A stretch of 64,000 bases of DNA, from positions 434,001-498,000 of the forward strand of contig JBEWZL010000238.1 in NCBI GenBank assembly GCA_045837725.1, read 5' to 3'. The DNA is from Vermamoeba vermiformis (taxonomy: Eukaryota > Tubulinea > Echinamoebida). Both the position numbers and the translations under genes were made by a program. Position 1 is the first letter of the stretch. Each line of letters begins with the position of its first letter. The notes below the pieces were generated by a model, which saw only the letters and a list, made by a program, of their open reading frames with translations, was not told the DNA's origin and searched no databases. Of this stretch, positions 1 to 11,811 are shown piece after piece.

Positions 1-1229
1 ATATGCGAGCCATCATGAACTGAAAACACCTAATAAAGAAATAATTACTACAAAAAAATCGCGATCCGGGTGCGCTTGACATACTCGTGAGTGGCCACAC
101 TCGTTAGATATAAACAGAAAGTCTTTGGTAATTTTAATATGTGCACCCCTCATAGAATAATTGGCCAAATCTATTTGTACGGAACTCTTAAAAAATACCG
201 TGTCAGACTGTGTTACAAAAATTCGATTTCAAGTACGTACGATGAGCTCCCAATTATTATCAAACTTGTCTAAATAATATTTCTTATCAGGTTTTTTGTG
301 TAGAATAGCTTTTATCGATCCATTGACGGATCCGCCAAAGAGAATCCAGTCGCAGTCAACAATTTCATTTGTGCGCATGTTCTTTCTCTATTGAAATTCT
401 TAGAATAATTTCTTGTAATTAATTATCGATTATCTTACCTTCCATTTGTTATTATCATAACTACAGAATATAATCGTTTCCTCGCCGTCAAAATAGACGG
501 AATATGGGTTATTCAAGGCTTTTCCGAATACTTCGTCGACAATATTCCAAGAGCATATTGTGCCTCCTAAGTAAAACAAAACCAAATTGCCTCCCTGAAA
601 TAAACTTAGCACCAACAACTTTCATTACGGGATATCGGCCAGGATGTATTACCTTCCATAGTACTTGAGGCGAATGCGGAGTCCAGGTCTCGGTAGCGGC
701 TAATTTCTGCATGGTCTCTAGATCGTACATGCAGATCTGTAAACTACAAGTGTTTGCCGTTTTCGATAAAACAAGCAGTCTGGTTGAAAGTGGGATATAG
801 TAACAAATAGTGTAGTTTAATTATAACCCTACCTGTTCTTTTTGCATTTAATGGTGATTTCCGAATGGGTATCCTTTCCTAATTTAACCGGGAACCCAAA
901 TCCAACAGGAGCAGTGTCTATCGAATATAAAAAGGTATAAAATATATGATAAATATGATAGAAATATTTAATGACCTACTTAATTGCTGCCAGCGTAATT
1001 GATTAGAAAATTTTAGCTTAATCCGCTCCAAATTGTTTTCTACAGCACTGTTGACTCGCTTCATCATGCTCCATTTATTACATACTTGCTCTAATAATTT
1101 TTTAGGATAAACAGCATCAGAATCAACGACGGATCGAAGCTGCTTGCAAGATTCGCTCAAGCCCAAGGCGGAGCGCAAGGGCAAGTACGAGCAAATAAGA
1201 GAAATTATCTCTATAGGGAGTACTTCCAT
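1..1229 (-). CDS. F-box protein with beta-propeller-like C-terminal region, 3' end beyond window
   Basis: Likely a substrate-binding adaptor of an SCF ubiquitin ligase; the substrate is unknown. The first exon (1229 to about 975) opens with MEVLPIEIISLICSYL, a typical F-box start, followed by the CKQLR turn of the domain. Further exons near 917-835, 780-650, 600-440 and 385-245 give repeated hydrophobic strands with motifs such as CKKNR, MYDLETMQKL and FGKALNNPY, which suggest a beta-propeller-like substrate domain. Introns are short GT-AG. The same motifs occur in the same order in the next gene upstream (1289-3044), so the two are tandem paralogues. The C-terminus runs off the left edge of the window. 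The F-box call is good; the propeller is inferred only from spacing and strand-like repeats. Confidence 0.7.
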
Positions 1230-1288
1230 ATTAATATTGTGTTCGTACTTTCAGATCGGCAGTAAAGAAAATGACAAGACCGGCACCT

Positions 1289-3044
1289 TTATTTTGAAAC
1301 GACGACAGAATTACAATAATCGAGCACTATAATCGTGTTCTGCTTAGTTTGTGATTGCATGTGCAAAATAATTTGCGTTTCAGACAGCATGGTCTCCATT
1401 ACTCGCCACGTCGCGTATTCATTAGTTACGAGCTTGTTGATCTGTGGCGTTAATTTGGCTCCGCTAACAATGTCGGTCTTTGTTGTGGGTGTTTTGAACG
1501 CAATTGCTTTGCCATACTTAATAAGCGCCTATTTAAAACCAGCATTAATTTCATCGTGGAGAGATCTGGTTCAAAAATATATTTTCTTCTCGTACCAATT
1601 CATTTGTAATCATTTTGAAAACGGTTTTTTTGCTGTAAGGCTGTGTGATCCATGTAATTTGCTCCAGTCTATTATTTTTCAGCGAATACACACCAAGCAC
1701 TTCATTGTTCGATTTCATCTCGTGGATCAGCATGCCGTCCTTCGAATATCTCAAGATATGGCGGTCGTCAATAGTTACAGGCATGCGTAAAATTAAAGCT
1801 CCCGTGTGCGAAGACAAGATCTAAATTAAGCAACAAAGTTAAAACACGCGTTAAAAAAACTCGTTGAATCATACTCGTGCGGGAATGGTCTCCGAAAAAT
1901 AGAAAAGGAAAGTGTACTTGGGAGTGATCTTAAACTCAACAGCGCCATAACAGTCCAACACTTCTAACGGCACAGAGCTCTAATAAGAGTTAATTTCGTT
2001 GACACGTGTCATCTAAAGTGTCAAACTAAAACCACTTACAACGCGTTTCCAATCGGTTGTGTATTTCTCCATATAATATTTGTTATCTTCTTTTTGATAA
2101 ATGATCGTTCTAGTGTCAAAATTGATCCAAAGATAAATAGATTGACACCGGATCCAGTCAATCACTCGTACTTCTTTTGTTCGTAAGTTCATTAAGATCT
2201 TAATAATAAGCGTTATTATTATACTTCAAAGTTTATAATATCATATTACTTACCCTTTTGTTACAGCTGTATAAAACTGTTTCATGGCCGTCGAAGTGAA
2301 TCGCGAAGAAATAATGCGTTCTCTCTTCAAATTTAACTTCTTCGAGGAAATTTTGAGATACATTCCACGCAAATAAATCGCATATCGGTCCGCCTGAAAA
2401 CACAACCCAGTCGTTACCCTACAAAAGCAATTAAGTAGGTGTCCAAATCATATGATTCGTACCTTCCACCTTATTTTAGCTTTGTTTCCACGAAACAACT
2501 GGGTTTCTATCGTGCCCAATAGTTTTAAGGTTTCCAGATCGTACATCGAAATTTTTGTTGCATTGCTTTCGGACACAGACAATACGAGCAGACTTGATTA
2601 TTGATAATTATTAATATTATTCTGCTTAAATGATAAATGCCCCTTGAGGCACGTTACATTACAAAAACGTTGCCGCCAAAATTAATCAAAAAATAAATTA
2701 AAATAATTTCTAGGGACGTACCGATTTTTCTTGCATTTAATTCTGGTAATATTACCGTCTACTATAGGTAATAAATAAGCAGACGGCTGCGATTGTGATT
2801 TCCAGTGATTTTGATAGTTAATCCGCAACTTGATCCGCTCGTAAATCGAAGCTGCGGGCTTAAAACTATCAATTTTGCGACTGAAATGCCATTTTTTGTA
2901 CAAGGCTTCTTTGTGGTACGCTAGAACGGTGTCTAATTTTACCAGTTGGTTAATCCGCTTGCAGCAACACGTCAAGATCCCAAGCACCGTAGGGTGTAGA
3001 TATGAACATATTAGTGCAAATATTTCACTTGGTATTGTATCCAT
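1289..3044 (-). CDS. F-box protein, tandem paralogue of the preceding gene
   Basis: Probable SCF ubiquitin-ligase adaptor. Exon 1 (3044-2720) encodes MDTIPSEIFALICSYLHP, an F-box start, and ends in IKCKKNR, matching the paralogue at 1-1229. Later exons carry MYDLETLKLLGTIE, then a WVVFSGGPICDLFAWNV segment, then RVIDWIRCQSIYLWINF, in the same order as the paralogue. I extend the 3' end past the stop of the open frame at 1551: a donor GTACGA after codons TNEL and an acceptor AATAG join in phase to an open exon (about 1530-1289) that encodes GKAIAFKTPTTKTDIVSGAK and ends at a TAA. The alternative is to stop at 1551. One intron (about 1980-2039) contains the TGACACGTGTCA palindrome described separately. 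Confidence 0.65.
2000..2011. repeat. Palindrome TGACACGTGTCA in F-box gene intron
   Basis: A perfect 12-base palindrome inside a short intron of the F-box gene, with a half-copy (AGTGTCAA) about 7 bases away. It shares its full core with four other copies in this window. Confidence 0.8.
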
Positions 3045-3281
3045 TTTAAAGAAACAATGAGTAAGGCTGCCGGTTTAAGAGTTTGGTCCTGTTTCTAATT
3101 CGGTCCTGAGCCAGGTCTCGTATGAAATTTCCAGCTGTGAGAAAAAATAGCTATATTTGCTTGTGGTAATAGCTATTACAACGCAGGAGTTGGCAATGCT
3201 TTATTTATTCTTTGAATTTCGTAGAATTTCTTGTCATAATTATGGGCAACCTGCGGCTTGCAGTTGCGAAGTCAAACAATA

Positions 3282-4418
3282 ATGGAAAAAGCACGACCAC
3301 AAATTATAGGCGTTTATAACGTTGGTAACGGAGGTAAGATATATGCAACAGAGCGTTTACAAACTGACTCGCGGCAGATCTAGCCGTTCCTGAAAAGCCC
3401 GAGAATGCAATCCGCTTGGTGTGCATGTCCGATACTCACGGTCACCATAGAAAACATAAATTAGTGCCTGCGGATATTTTTATTCACGGTAAATTACTAA
3501 AAATTAATTTTCAATTTTGGATCAAATTTTAATTCGCTTTGAAGCCGGGGATTTTTGTAACGAAGGAACGGAAGAAGAAATTGACGAATTTATTGATTTT
3601 TTAAAATCATTACCGCACAAAAACAAGATCGTAATCGGAGGAAATCACGAAGTCAGTCTCGATACGAAGTGCGCCACATTTGAGCTGCGTCAAAGAACGG
3701 ATCCAAAACCAATTCCAACTGACGAAATAAAAAAACGGCTTAAAGAAGCCTGCACTTATTTAGAAGTAAGAATTTACGCTGAGATCGCAACCCTTGAAAA
3801 ATAGATCTCGTCAAAAATAATGTTTGCACTTAATTAACGGCTTTTATAGGACGAAGCAATGACTATACTAGGCTTATCGCTTTGGGCCTCGCCAACAAAT
3901 ATTAGCATGGGTGCATTTGGCTTGCCTAGGAGCAGCAAACGGTTGCAAGACAAGTGGCAGAATATTCCTGCGCACATTGACATTTTACTCACGCACGGGC
4001 CTCCTGCAGGTAAATTTTAAAGCCAGAATTGATTTTCGACCAATACTATACCAGTCCAGAGTCTCTTTCAATTCGATCAATCGTGGATCTTGTCTGCAGA
4101 TTGGAATTTCAATCGTGAGCTGCCGTTATAATATTTGAGTTTAGGTGACAGAAGTACGGATCGATTAGGCCGTGCTTGTGGCGACGAAGATTTGTTGATG
4201 GCTGTGAAGAAAATCAAACCAGTGCTGCACATCTGCGGGCACTTTCATGAAGGGTATGACTAAATATAGTAGCACTATCTACTATTGGAATTACCTAATA
4301 AGGTCTTTAACGTAGGTACGGCGTGAGTATTATCGGCGAAGAGCCCAACACGACGCACATAATCAACGCTGCTAATGTGCATAGAAACAATCCGATTGTC
4401 ATTGACATCAAGTTGTAA
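3282..4418 (+). CDS. MPPED1/2-type calcineurin-like metallophosphoesterase
   Basis: Predicted metal-dependent phosphodiesterase of the MPPED (UPF0046) branch of the calcineurin-like superfamily, probably cytosolic as no signal peptide is visible. Metal-site motifs appear in the expected order over five exons: MSDTHGHH, then HAGDF (rebuilt across an intron at about 3490-3545), GGNHEVSLD, LLTHGPP, and CGHFHEGYG followed by a final exon ending at 4418. This matches the family layout DxH, GDxx, GNHE, HxPP and GxxHxGYG. The start at 3282 gives MEKARPQIIGVYNVGNGG before the first intron. It converges on the oxygenase/reductase gene, with about 210 bases between the two 3' ends. In animals MPPED proteins cleave 2',3'-cyclic nucleotides weakly; the substrate here is unknown. 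Confidence 0.85.
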
Positions 4419-4556
4419 TATAGTATTATTATTATTAGACTTTAAAGTTAAACGTTGTATTTGTTTACGAGACTTGCTGACGTATCTCAATAATTCGTGC
4501 ATATCTCGCGTCACGTGCTGCCCGCGGACGAGATTTACATGGCGCATTACATTCAC

Positions 4557-4570
4557 TTGACACGTGTCAA
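4557..4570. repeat. Palindrome TTGACACGTGTCAA between convergent genes
   Basis: A perfect 14-base palindrome between the 3' ends of two convergent genes, directly followed by a partly repeated TGTCAAAGTGTCA. It belongs to the set of near-identical palindromes at 2000, 20625, 38164 and 49117. Confidence 0.8.
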
Positions 4571-4626
4571 ATGTCAAAGTGTCATTCAAACCTTCTCCCT
4601 AGTGCCAGAAAAAGTGCAATATTTAC

Positions 4627-6886
4627 TTACAACAATTGATTTTCTTTCAGTAACCTCGTAGTGACAGGTGTCGGAATATTGTGCTTTTGTCCAAATCGTT
4701 CAATGGCTTGATTTCTCGTCGCTAAGCCGTACGCAGGTCCCGATCGTTTCATCCACAACAAGTTCTTCGTCGTTGCGATAAATGTCTCGTACATTTCTGT
4801 CTCGTTTACCTTCGCTTTAAATTCTGCATTGCACGCGAGCACACATTCCTAATTAGGAAAAACTTTAAAAAACGCATCCAAAATTGTCTTATAAGATAGT
4901 GCAATATTGACAGTAATACTACGGCGATAAATTATATATATCACGTACGTGTATTAATTGCTTAAGTTCGTCATTTTGCTGTTCAATGTACTCGCCCAAA
5001 GTGATTTTATGTACGTGAAGTGGCAGCCCTACAATTCCGTTCCAAATCGCTTTGATAATCATATGTTCGATAAATCGATCTCCCTAAATAATAAAATTAA
5101 TAAGTAATAGTAATTCAAGAAAAAAAATTCGAAAAGAACAGATCAGATCTCATCTCGACCGAATAATCGTTATTAAAGCTATAATATCATAATGACAAAT
5201 ATATAACGTACGTTTTCGACGGCAGCAGCGTCAATACCACCCTTGACTAATCCCTCCGCGATTAATTGAGCGAATTGACCATGAAACAGCGAGGCGGTTA
5301 AAACGCTGTAAAATTCGCCTTTAGAAGTGAAGTATATAAGGCCTCGGGTCACTTTCGACAATATTTCTGCGGGTAATATTGTTTCTAAGAATCCCTAAAG
5401 AAAATAAATTTTGTTAGATCTCGATCAGTTCAACTTTGAAGGCACCGCAGAGTACTTACGTTTTGAATTAATACTAATAATTGTTTGTGAGGAAAATTAT
5501 CGAATTTTTTAATTGCAGGAGGCAAATCATCTTCGCGCATGGCTAATATTCGTAGCGAAACTTCATCAGCCGGATCTATCGCTGCTTTCCAGCCCTACAA
5601 AAATAATTCAGGCCATATATTAACATCTATTAACGTCAATGAATGGCTCCTAAAGCAATGGAATACTCTAAACGGTTCGATCTTAATAAGAAAAAAATTT
5701 GTAACGGATCGGACTCGAGCTGAAAAGACCTAAAAATGCTTCTTATAATATTTAAATACGTACCTCTTCATCATTGCGAGTGACCAATCGACATTTCCAA
5801 CCACTTTTCGTCAATGCACCGGCCATTCGTTTGCCTACTTCACCAGCTCCAATAATGAACGCTAACTTTTCAGATCTAAATCAGACTCGCATTAAAATCA
5901 GATCTATATAGCACTTGAAATATTAATAATACTAATATAATTAATTTTGGGAAATCAAAACGAAATAAGACAAAAAGATCCGATCGGACCAGAAAAATTC
6001 GAAAGTAAACCTTAATTATTAACTCAGTCCAATACTTACTGCGGCGTTTGTTTCTGCAATGTACCAACACTCCACAACAATCGATCGCCATGTTCAATCT
6101 TCGCTACGCTGTGTTCCGATTTGTTGGAATAGAACGTCATGCCATCGAGTAAGTTGAGCTTGATTACTTCGCCCTCAACGAGCAGCTATAACAATATTTA
6201 TTAGCAATAGAATATAATACTTTATACAGATCAATATTTTGACAAAGTTAAAAAGATTTTAGATTCGACGGATCGGATTTGTTTTGCTGGATTCGACTTA
6301 CACGAATCTTATAAAATCAATGAAGGTTATATTTATTTACTTACATCACCTCCTTGCTCGGCATGTTGTACAATAGCGTTAAGTCGTTGATGATTGAAAT
6401 TGTTTTTGACGGGATCGCGGTGCGGAGGAATATAAGAGCCTTCCGGGTAATAAATTAAATAAACGTCGTGTGTAAATGATGCATTAGCTTGCATATATGA
6501 TAATGATCGGTCAATAAGTTCCTAAATCGGATCAGTTAGATACTTTTCGGATAGAATTGGATTCGTACCTTGAATTGGTTGTAAAATTCAGTACCAGGTT
6601 TTAATTCATATTTTTTATATTCAGTCCCTTGTCGTCCAAGTACCCACTCGTTGTTGCCGGTTAATTTAGCAGAAAGCTAATTTTAAAATAAATTAATTAA
6701 AATTCATAACGTTAAAGATTGCTAGAACGACGTTAAATATTTCGTAAAATACGTCTATAATATCAGCAATAATATTTAAAAATATTGAATGCGCTCAAAT
6801 TCTTATTTTGCAAACACCGCCGATCTTACTTCTTTTAATTGTGCCTGCTCTTTCGGAGACAAAAATTTTGGAAATAGTGTTGCCAT
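4627..6886 (-). CDS. Fusion: 2-oxoglutarate/Fe(II) oxygenase + ketopantoate-reductase-like dehydrogenase
   Basis: Two enzyme domains lie in one apparent reading frame. The N-terminal about 165 residues start MATLFPKFLSPKEQAQLKE and form a prolyl-4-hydroxylase-type double-stranded beta-helix: HRD (iron ligands, in YIPPHRDP near 6415), a distal His in SEHSV, and Arg exactly ten residues later in GDRLLWSVG, which should bind 2-oxoglutarate. After an intron (about 6040-5875) the frame continues in phase (PQ-SEKLAFIIGAGEVGKRM) into a Rossmann domain with GAGEVG. It then continues to a C-terminal helical domain with KAIWN, which keeps the Lys-to-Asn spacing of PanE, and HNIPTPV. The first domain may hydroxylate a side chain or small molecule and the second oxidise or reduce with NAD(P). 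The substrate is unknown. The alternative is two genes with an unrecognised boundary in that intron. Confidence 0.75.
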
Positions 6887-6981
6887 TATAATATTGCAAT
6901 GTGCTAGTTTGAGTCACGACAAAATTCTGCTCGTCTGTTCGTGGAGGAATAAAACAACCGGTGCAATAATCAATTTAAATT

Positions 6982-9801
6982 TTACTCTTGTTCACTTTCT
7001 TCCGTTGGGTTGCGAACCCAAAACTTTTCACGGAAAACATTAAGAAACCATTTGGATAACCAACCATCGCCATTTGAAACAACAAAGTGTCCAGTTGTCT
7101 CCCAAGTTTCAAAATCACGCTTTATGTCTTCTTCTTTTGCTCTCTCTGACATCTTCTGAGCTGGAATGTTGGGAGAGAGCAGAAGATAAATTGCATTTGG
7201 TATTGATTCCAAAATTGGCTTTGCCTGCTGATGCACAATGAGAGGCTGCATCTGAAACAAGTTAGACCTGTGCATCAAAAAAATTTAAATGTACTTTAGC
7301 ATGGCCTGGCTCAACATTTTGGCACTTAACACAAAGCATGTTCAACAGAGAACCATCTTGGTCGTAAATTGGCATTATCACATCTGCAAAGCAAGTCCCT
7401 GGTTTGTTGACAGCAATCAACTTGTTAGTCACCAAGAATGATTCTATCTCTTGGAACTTTTTCTGAGCACCTTCAGAAGTCAGATCAAGACCATTGTTGA
7501 GGGTGACAATGCCATTCCATTGAGCCTTGCAATGGTTAGATCAATATTTGACTTTGGGTAAGTAACTTACAAATCCATTGAGACCCAGAGAGACAAATAC
7601 GGATGATATTGGAACTTGTACTCCATGCTTGAGATCTGCAGCAGACAAGTAATGCAACCATGCACTGACAGCTGTTGCTTGTTCTAGGATGTTGTCAACA
7701 TGGACATCACTGTCAGAAACAGATGGACCAAGTGCTTGAAGAGCATCCTTGAGTGTAACTTTCACTGGAGCAAAACCGACGTTATGTGGATTGGAGAAGT
7801 TTGTCAGGTCACTTTGCAGCTCTGAATAAGGAGTAGCAACTTCTTTTGGAAAAAGAAAAAAAGGAATTGTGTATTCTCTTTCCATTTGTGTAGGTTGAGA
7901 AATGAAAGGAATAAGCAGTCCTATGCCTTCATAATATTCGTATGTTCTTCCACCCAGTGTTGCTTTTGGAGAAGTTTGCACCCCAAATACACAATCAATC
8001 ATGAGCTTGCAGAATGTGTGCACTGGAAAGTTTTTGCCTCTGTAAACTGGCTCAAGTTCAAACCAATAGTTTTGTGCAGTCTGCACACTGATCATCTCCT
8101 CCACTTCCAAGGGCAATTGGCACTCATTGTTTGTGTGAAAAACTTTCTGTAAATGTTTACGTGATTCAGCCAGATATCTTGCAAAAAACTCTATGCTCCT
8201 TGGAATTCCACATGCTTTCACCCACAGTCTGTGCAGTTGATGAGACAAAGTGACGGGCAAACTGTTTGGATCCTCTGGGTTGAACAAGGAGCGGCTGCAA
8301 ATTTCCTGGCACACTTGATTCAAGTATTTGCAGTTCAGCAAGGGATCTAAAGGAAGAGATGTGTGCAAAAAGAATGTAACAGTGCCTTCACTAACACACT
8401 CTGCAATAGGACCTCCATAAAGCCCAGCCTAGCAAAATTAGTTGGTAACTCATGGAACAAGAGTGCATACCATGTGAATAAAAATATCTTTTTCACTTCT
8501 TCCAAACAAGAACTCATATGCTATTTCATAGACCAAATTTTTCTTTGTGGGTTTTGATCTTTCACTGGCAAAGTTGACCAGTTCCTGTTGAATCAAATGA
8601 TTATTGAAAGGTTGCACAAAATGGCTCGTACTTGTACTTCATCAATGTTAATAAAAAGGAGTTTCTTTTTCAGTGCTTCACTTAAAATCTCTTCATTTGT
8701 TGTCAATGGATTGTTTTTGATGTAAGGAGGAGTAGTTTGTGCTACTGTAGCATAGTATTGATCAATTAGACTACGAAGATTCATTCTGGCAGACACAGAA
8801 GCTGTTGGATTGCGAGCAAGCAATGCCTTGTGGACAATACTTTTGCAAACTAACTGGATTAGAAGTGGCTGCAAACATGGACTCACTTACTTTTTGTAAC
8901 TTCAGTGCCTTGAACAATGAGATTCCGTTTTGAAGACTCAGACAGATGTGAAAGAATGTTTGCACTGTGCACAGTGATGACAGTTGATTCTTTAAGTGCA
9001 CAATGAAGTCGCACTAGCACGATGACCTTGCGTTTCTGAGTTGCATCTCCTGCCTTCCAAGCGCGTGTTATTTGCTCTTCAATGGCCTCATTGACTGACA
9101 AATCAACCTTGGTTTGATTCATCAGAAATGCTGACACTACACAAGGGTGCTGAAAGACTTGAATGCCCCATTCAACAAGCAGTCGTGTCTTTCCAAAGCC
9201 TGGGGCTGTTGTGCACATGGTTACTACTGGCTTTGGACCAGTGCAACCATCATGCAGATAGTTTAGCATTGCAAGTAAGGAATCTACTCGATCAAACCAA
9301 GGAGGAAATTGTTTGAGCCAAGTAAAGTTGTCATAGTTAAGATCTGATTCACCAATAGGGATTGGAAATGCAAATTTTGGATTGATAGCTTTGAACTGTT
9401 GCAACTTCTCCATGTATGATAGGAATTTTCGCTCTTGGATCATTTTGTATATGATTTGTCTTAAATCGAGAAGCTCCTCTGCAAAAATGGATGAGAAATG
9501 CAATATTTATTGTAAACTAAGGTAACATACCATCATTTAAGTCGTCTAAATTAAGCATTTGTTTTGCTTTCTTTTTATTGGAATACTTTTGGGTTTCTCG
9601 ATTCAGAAGATTCGATCCGCTGTTTGAAGCCCCAAAAATTAGCACAAATAATGTGCATTAAAGACTAAATTACTTTTTAGCCACTAAAAAGGTAGTATTG
9701 CAGGCAAACCGAGCCCAAAAATTTCTAGCGCGAGCTGTATTTACAAAAATAAGTGCGTAGCCGTTAGATCGGAAATAAATTCGCTTACACAAAGAAAGCA
9801 T
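6982..9801 (-). CDS. Crinkler/RHS-like P-loop NTPase with restriction-endonuclease-like C-terminus
   Basis: A multi-exon gene for a protein of roughly 750-800 residues. It contains a Walker A motif TAPGFGKTRLL (near 9185), a Walker B motif LLFINIDEVQ (near 8650), a long helical region, and near the C-terminus FADVIMPIYD followed by LLNMLCVKCQN. The last pair resembles the D...(x)xK core of restriction-endonuclease-fold nucleases. P-loop NTPase plus such a nuclease is the architecture known from eukaryotic Crinkler (CRN) and trypanosome RHS proteins. The start at 9801 gives a basic, acid-free leader (MLSLCKRIYFRSNGYALIF); a later Met is possible. Only about 95 bases separate its stop from the next gene. 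The frame looks whole. Its role may be in host defence, element conflict or secretion; no direct evidence is visible. Confidence 0.65.
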
Positions 9802-9955
9802 GTCTTAATTCGTAATCACCTAGTATTCGCTTAACTACTCCTATCTATAACGAGCGTTGGCACGTAGGACCTTCTGCTGCTTTCTTCTGAATCAAACAAA
9901 ATTAACGTAGGACCAAAATTTATATTTTTATTGGTGCCCGAGTGCGCAATCAACC

Positions 9956-11691
9956 ATGGCAAAGAGTCTATTTGTGACGTGCGCTCGTGGATTGGAGCCG
10001 ATTCTTGCTAGTGAACTCACGGCCAGTGGATTCAGAAAGCCAATACCAAAATTTCGAGGTGCATTGCTTAGTTTCTCCAATCCCGATGAAACCTTGCGTG
10101 CAGTATATAAGTATGTTATAATAATATGCATTACGAATTTATTTGAATTTTTTGTAATTAAAAATCGATTTATTAGGTTGAACTACACGTCACGGGTTGC
10201 CATGCGTGTGTTGTACCCGATCAGGAAGTTCAATGTCACAAATAAGGATGATCTATATTATCAAGTCAAAAAGATCAACTGGAGCGACTTTTTGAGGGTC
10301 GATCAGACTTTTGCCATCCGTAAGCTCACTTCATTTTTTGAATTAACGATAATTTCTAATATATTTAGTTATTAGAATCAAATGTCAGCGATAATAAGGC
10401 ATTTGATAACAGCTTATACGTCACACAATTAACAAAAGATGCGATCGCGGATTATTTTTACCGGACACACAAAAGGCGGCCTAATGTCGACAAAGAAAAC
10501 CCTGATATACAATTGAATTTATATATACATAGAGACGAAGCCATATTAAGCTTGGACACTTCAGGTAGAATTTTTTAAATTTGAGATCGCAATTTTGCTC
10601 GAGACAACGATCCGCACCTGCTTACACTTTCTTCACTTTAGGCATTCCTTTATATAAAAGAGGCTATAAAGAAGCAAATACAGAGGCGTCATTGGCTGAA
10701 ACTCTTGCGTCGGCCTTGTTGCAGTTGGCTGGGTGGACGAATGAACGATTTTCAACTGGAAACACCGTATTTTGCGATCCATTTGTAGGATCAGGGACTA
10801 TATTAACTGAAGTAAGTGTAGTAATAATCCATCTAATATATTGATCAAACCAAGTTGCATCTGCTCTCCGGATTTACATTTCGCGATCGAGGAATATTTT
10901 TCAAACTTCTTTCTAATTCGAACATATCGCTTTTTAATTAACTATATTAACTATATTAACTACCTAGGCGATGATGATAGCAAGCAATATGCCAGCAGGA
11001 TTTAAACGAGAAAAATTCGGGTTCTTTAGCATGCCACAGTTCAACGAGCAAACGTGGCGCGAAATCAAACAAAAAGAAGATGACAAAATTATTGATATTC
11101 CTCCCGTACATAATCAATGCAAATTTATGGCAGCTGATATCGATCAAGGTAAGCACATCTGATCCGGATCGGCGAAGTTTAAATCCGGTTTTGTTTCTAA
11201 TTTTAACATTTTAGACGCTATTAAAATGACCCGCAATAATCTTAAATCGCTTGGATTTGAAAATAGCGTCAAATTAACCTGCGCTTCAATTTCGGAGTAC
11301 GATCCACCAGTCGCGCCAAATTTTGTCGTTTGCAACCCTCCCTATGGCATCAGACTAAGTATGAATATTATAATAAGCATATTATTAGTATTAATGACTA
11401 ATAAGACAATATTTATTAGATTCAGCGGAAGATGAAGAATTAAAAGGAACGTACAAACAGATCGGAGACTTTTTGAAGAAAAAGACAGCGAAGCCAGCGC
11501 AAGGATTTATATTGACCACGAAGGAATTAGGCAAAACTATAGGCCTATCAACGAGCGCGAAGCATATTGTATATAACGGAGGACTTGAAACTCGATTTTT
11601 GGGATTTGATCTGTACGAAGGAACACGAAGGCCTCCAAAAGCAGAAAATACGCAAAATGAGGAAAACAACAACAAAATTGAAGATAAATAA
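9956..11691 (+). CDS. RlmL-like rRNA guanine-N2 methyltransferase (THUMP + UPF0020)
   Basis: Predicted S-adenosylmethionine-dependent RNA methyltransferase. The N-terminus LFVTCARGLEPILASEL and the segment INWSDFL match bacterial RlmL (SLFASTARGLEELLKTEL, INWTEMF), which makes m2G2445 in 23S rRNA. A THUMP region is followed by RRPNVDKENPDIQLNLYIHR and LYKRGYKE. The methyltransferase fold has CDPFVGSGTILTEA (cofactor loop) and CNPPYGIRL (catalytic NPPY). Only the N-terminal RlmL half is present; the RlmK-like second half of E. coli RlmL is absent. Several short introns interrupt the gene. It is divergent from the Crinkler-like gene over about 150 bases. It could act on mitochondrial or cytosolic rRNA; no clear targeting peptide is seen. 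The family is secure, the target base is inferred. Confidence 0.85.
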
Positions 11692-11811
11692 ATCAATTTA
11701 CCAGAATTCAGAGAGATGGAGAGTAAATTTCTTGCAAGATCTCGAACAAAGGTCACCGTATAAAGGTATGAATTTACGCAATAATTTATTAACCATTTTG
11801 CTCCCGTAAAA

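Noticed and set aside
1551-1610. Stop at 1551 as the end of the second F-box gene
   Set aside because: A GTACGA donor just upstream and an AATAG acceptor join in phase to a clearly coding exon ending at 1289, so the stop probably lies in an intron.
1335-1790. A 151-codon plus-strand frame with hydrophobic stretches
   Set aside because: It lies antisense to the last exons of the second F-box gene, whose minus-strand reading joins in phase and matches better; no domain is seen in the plus reading.
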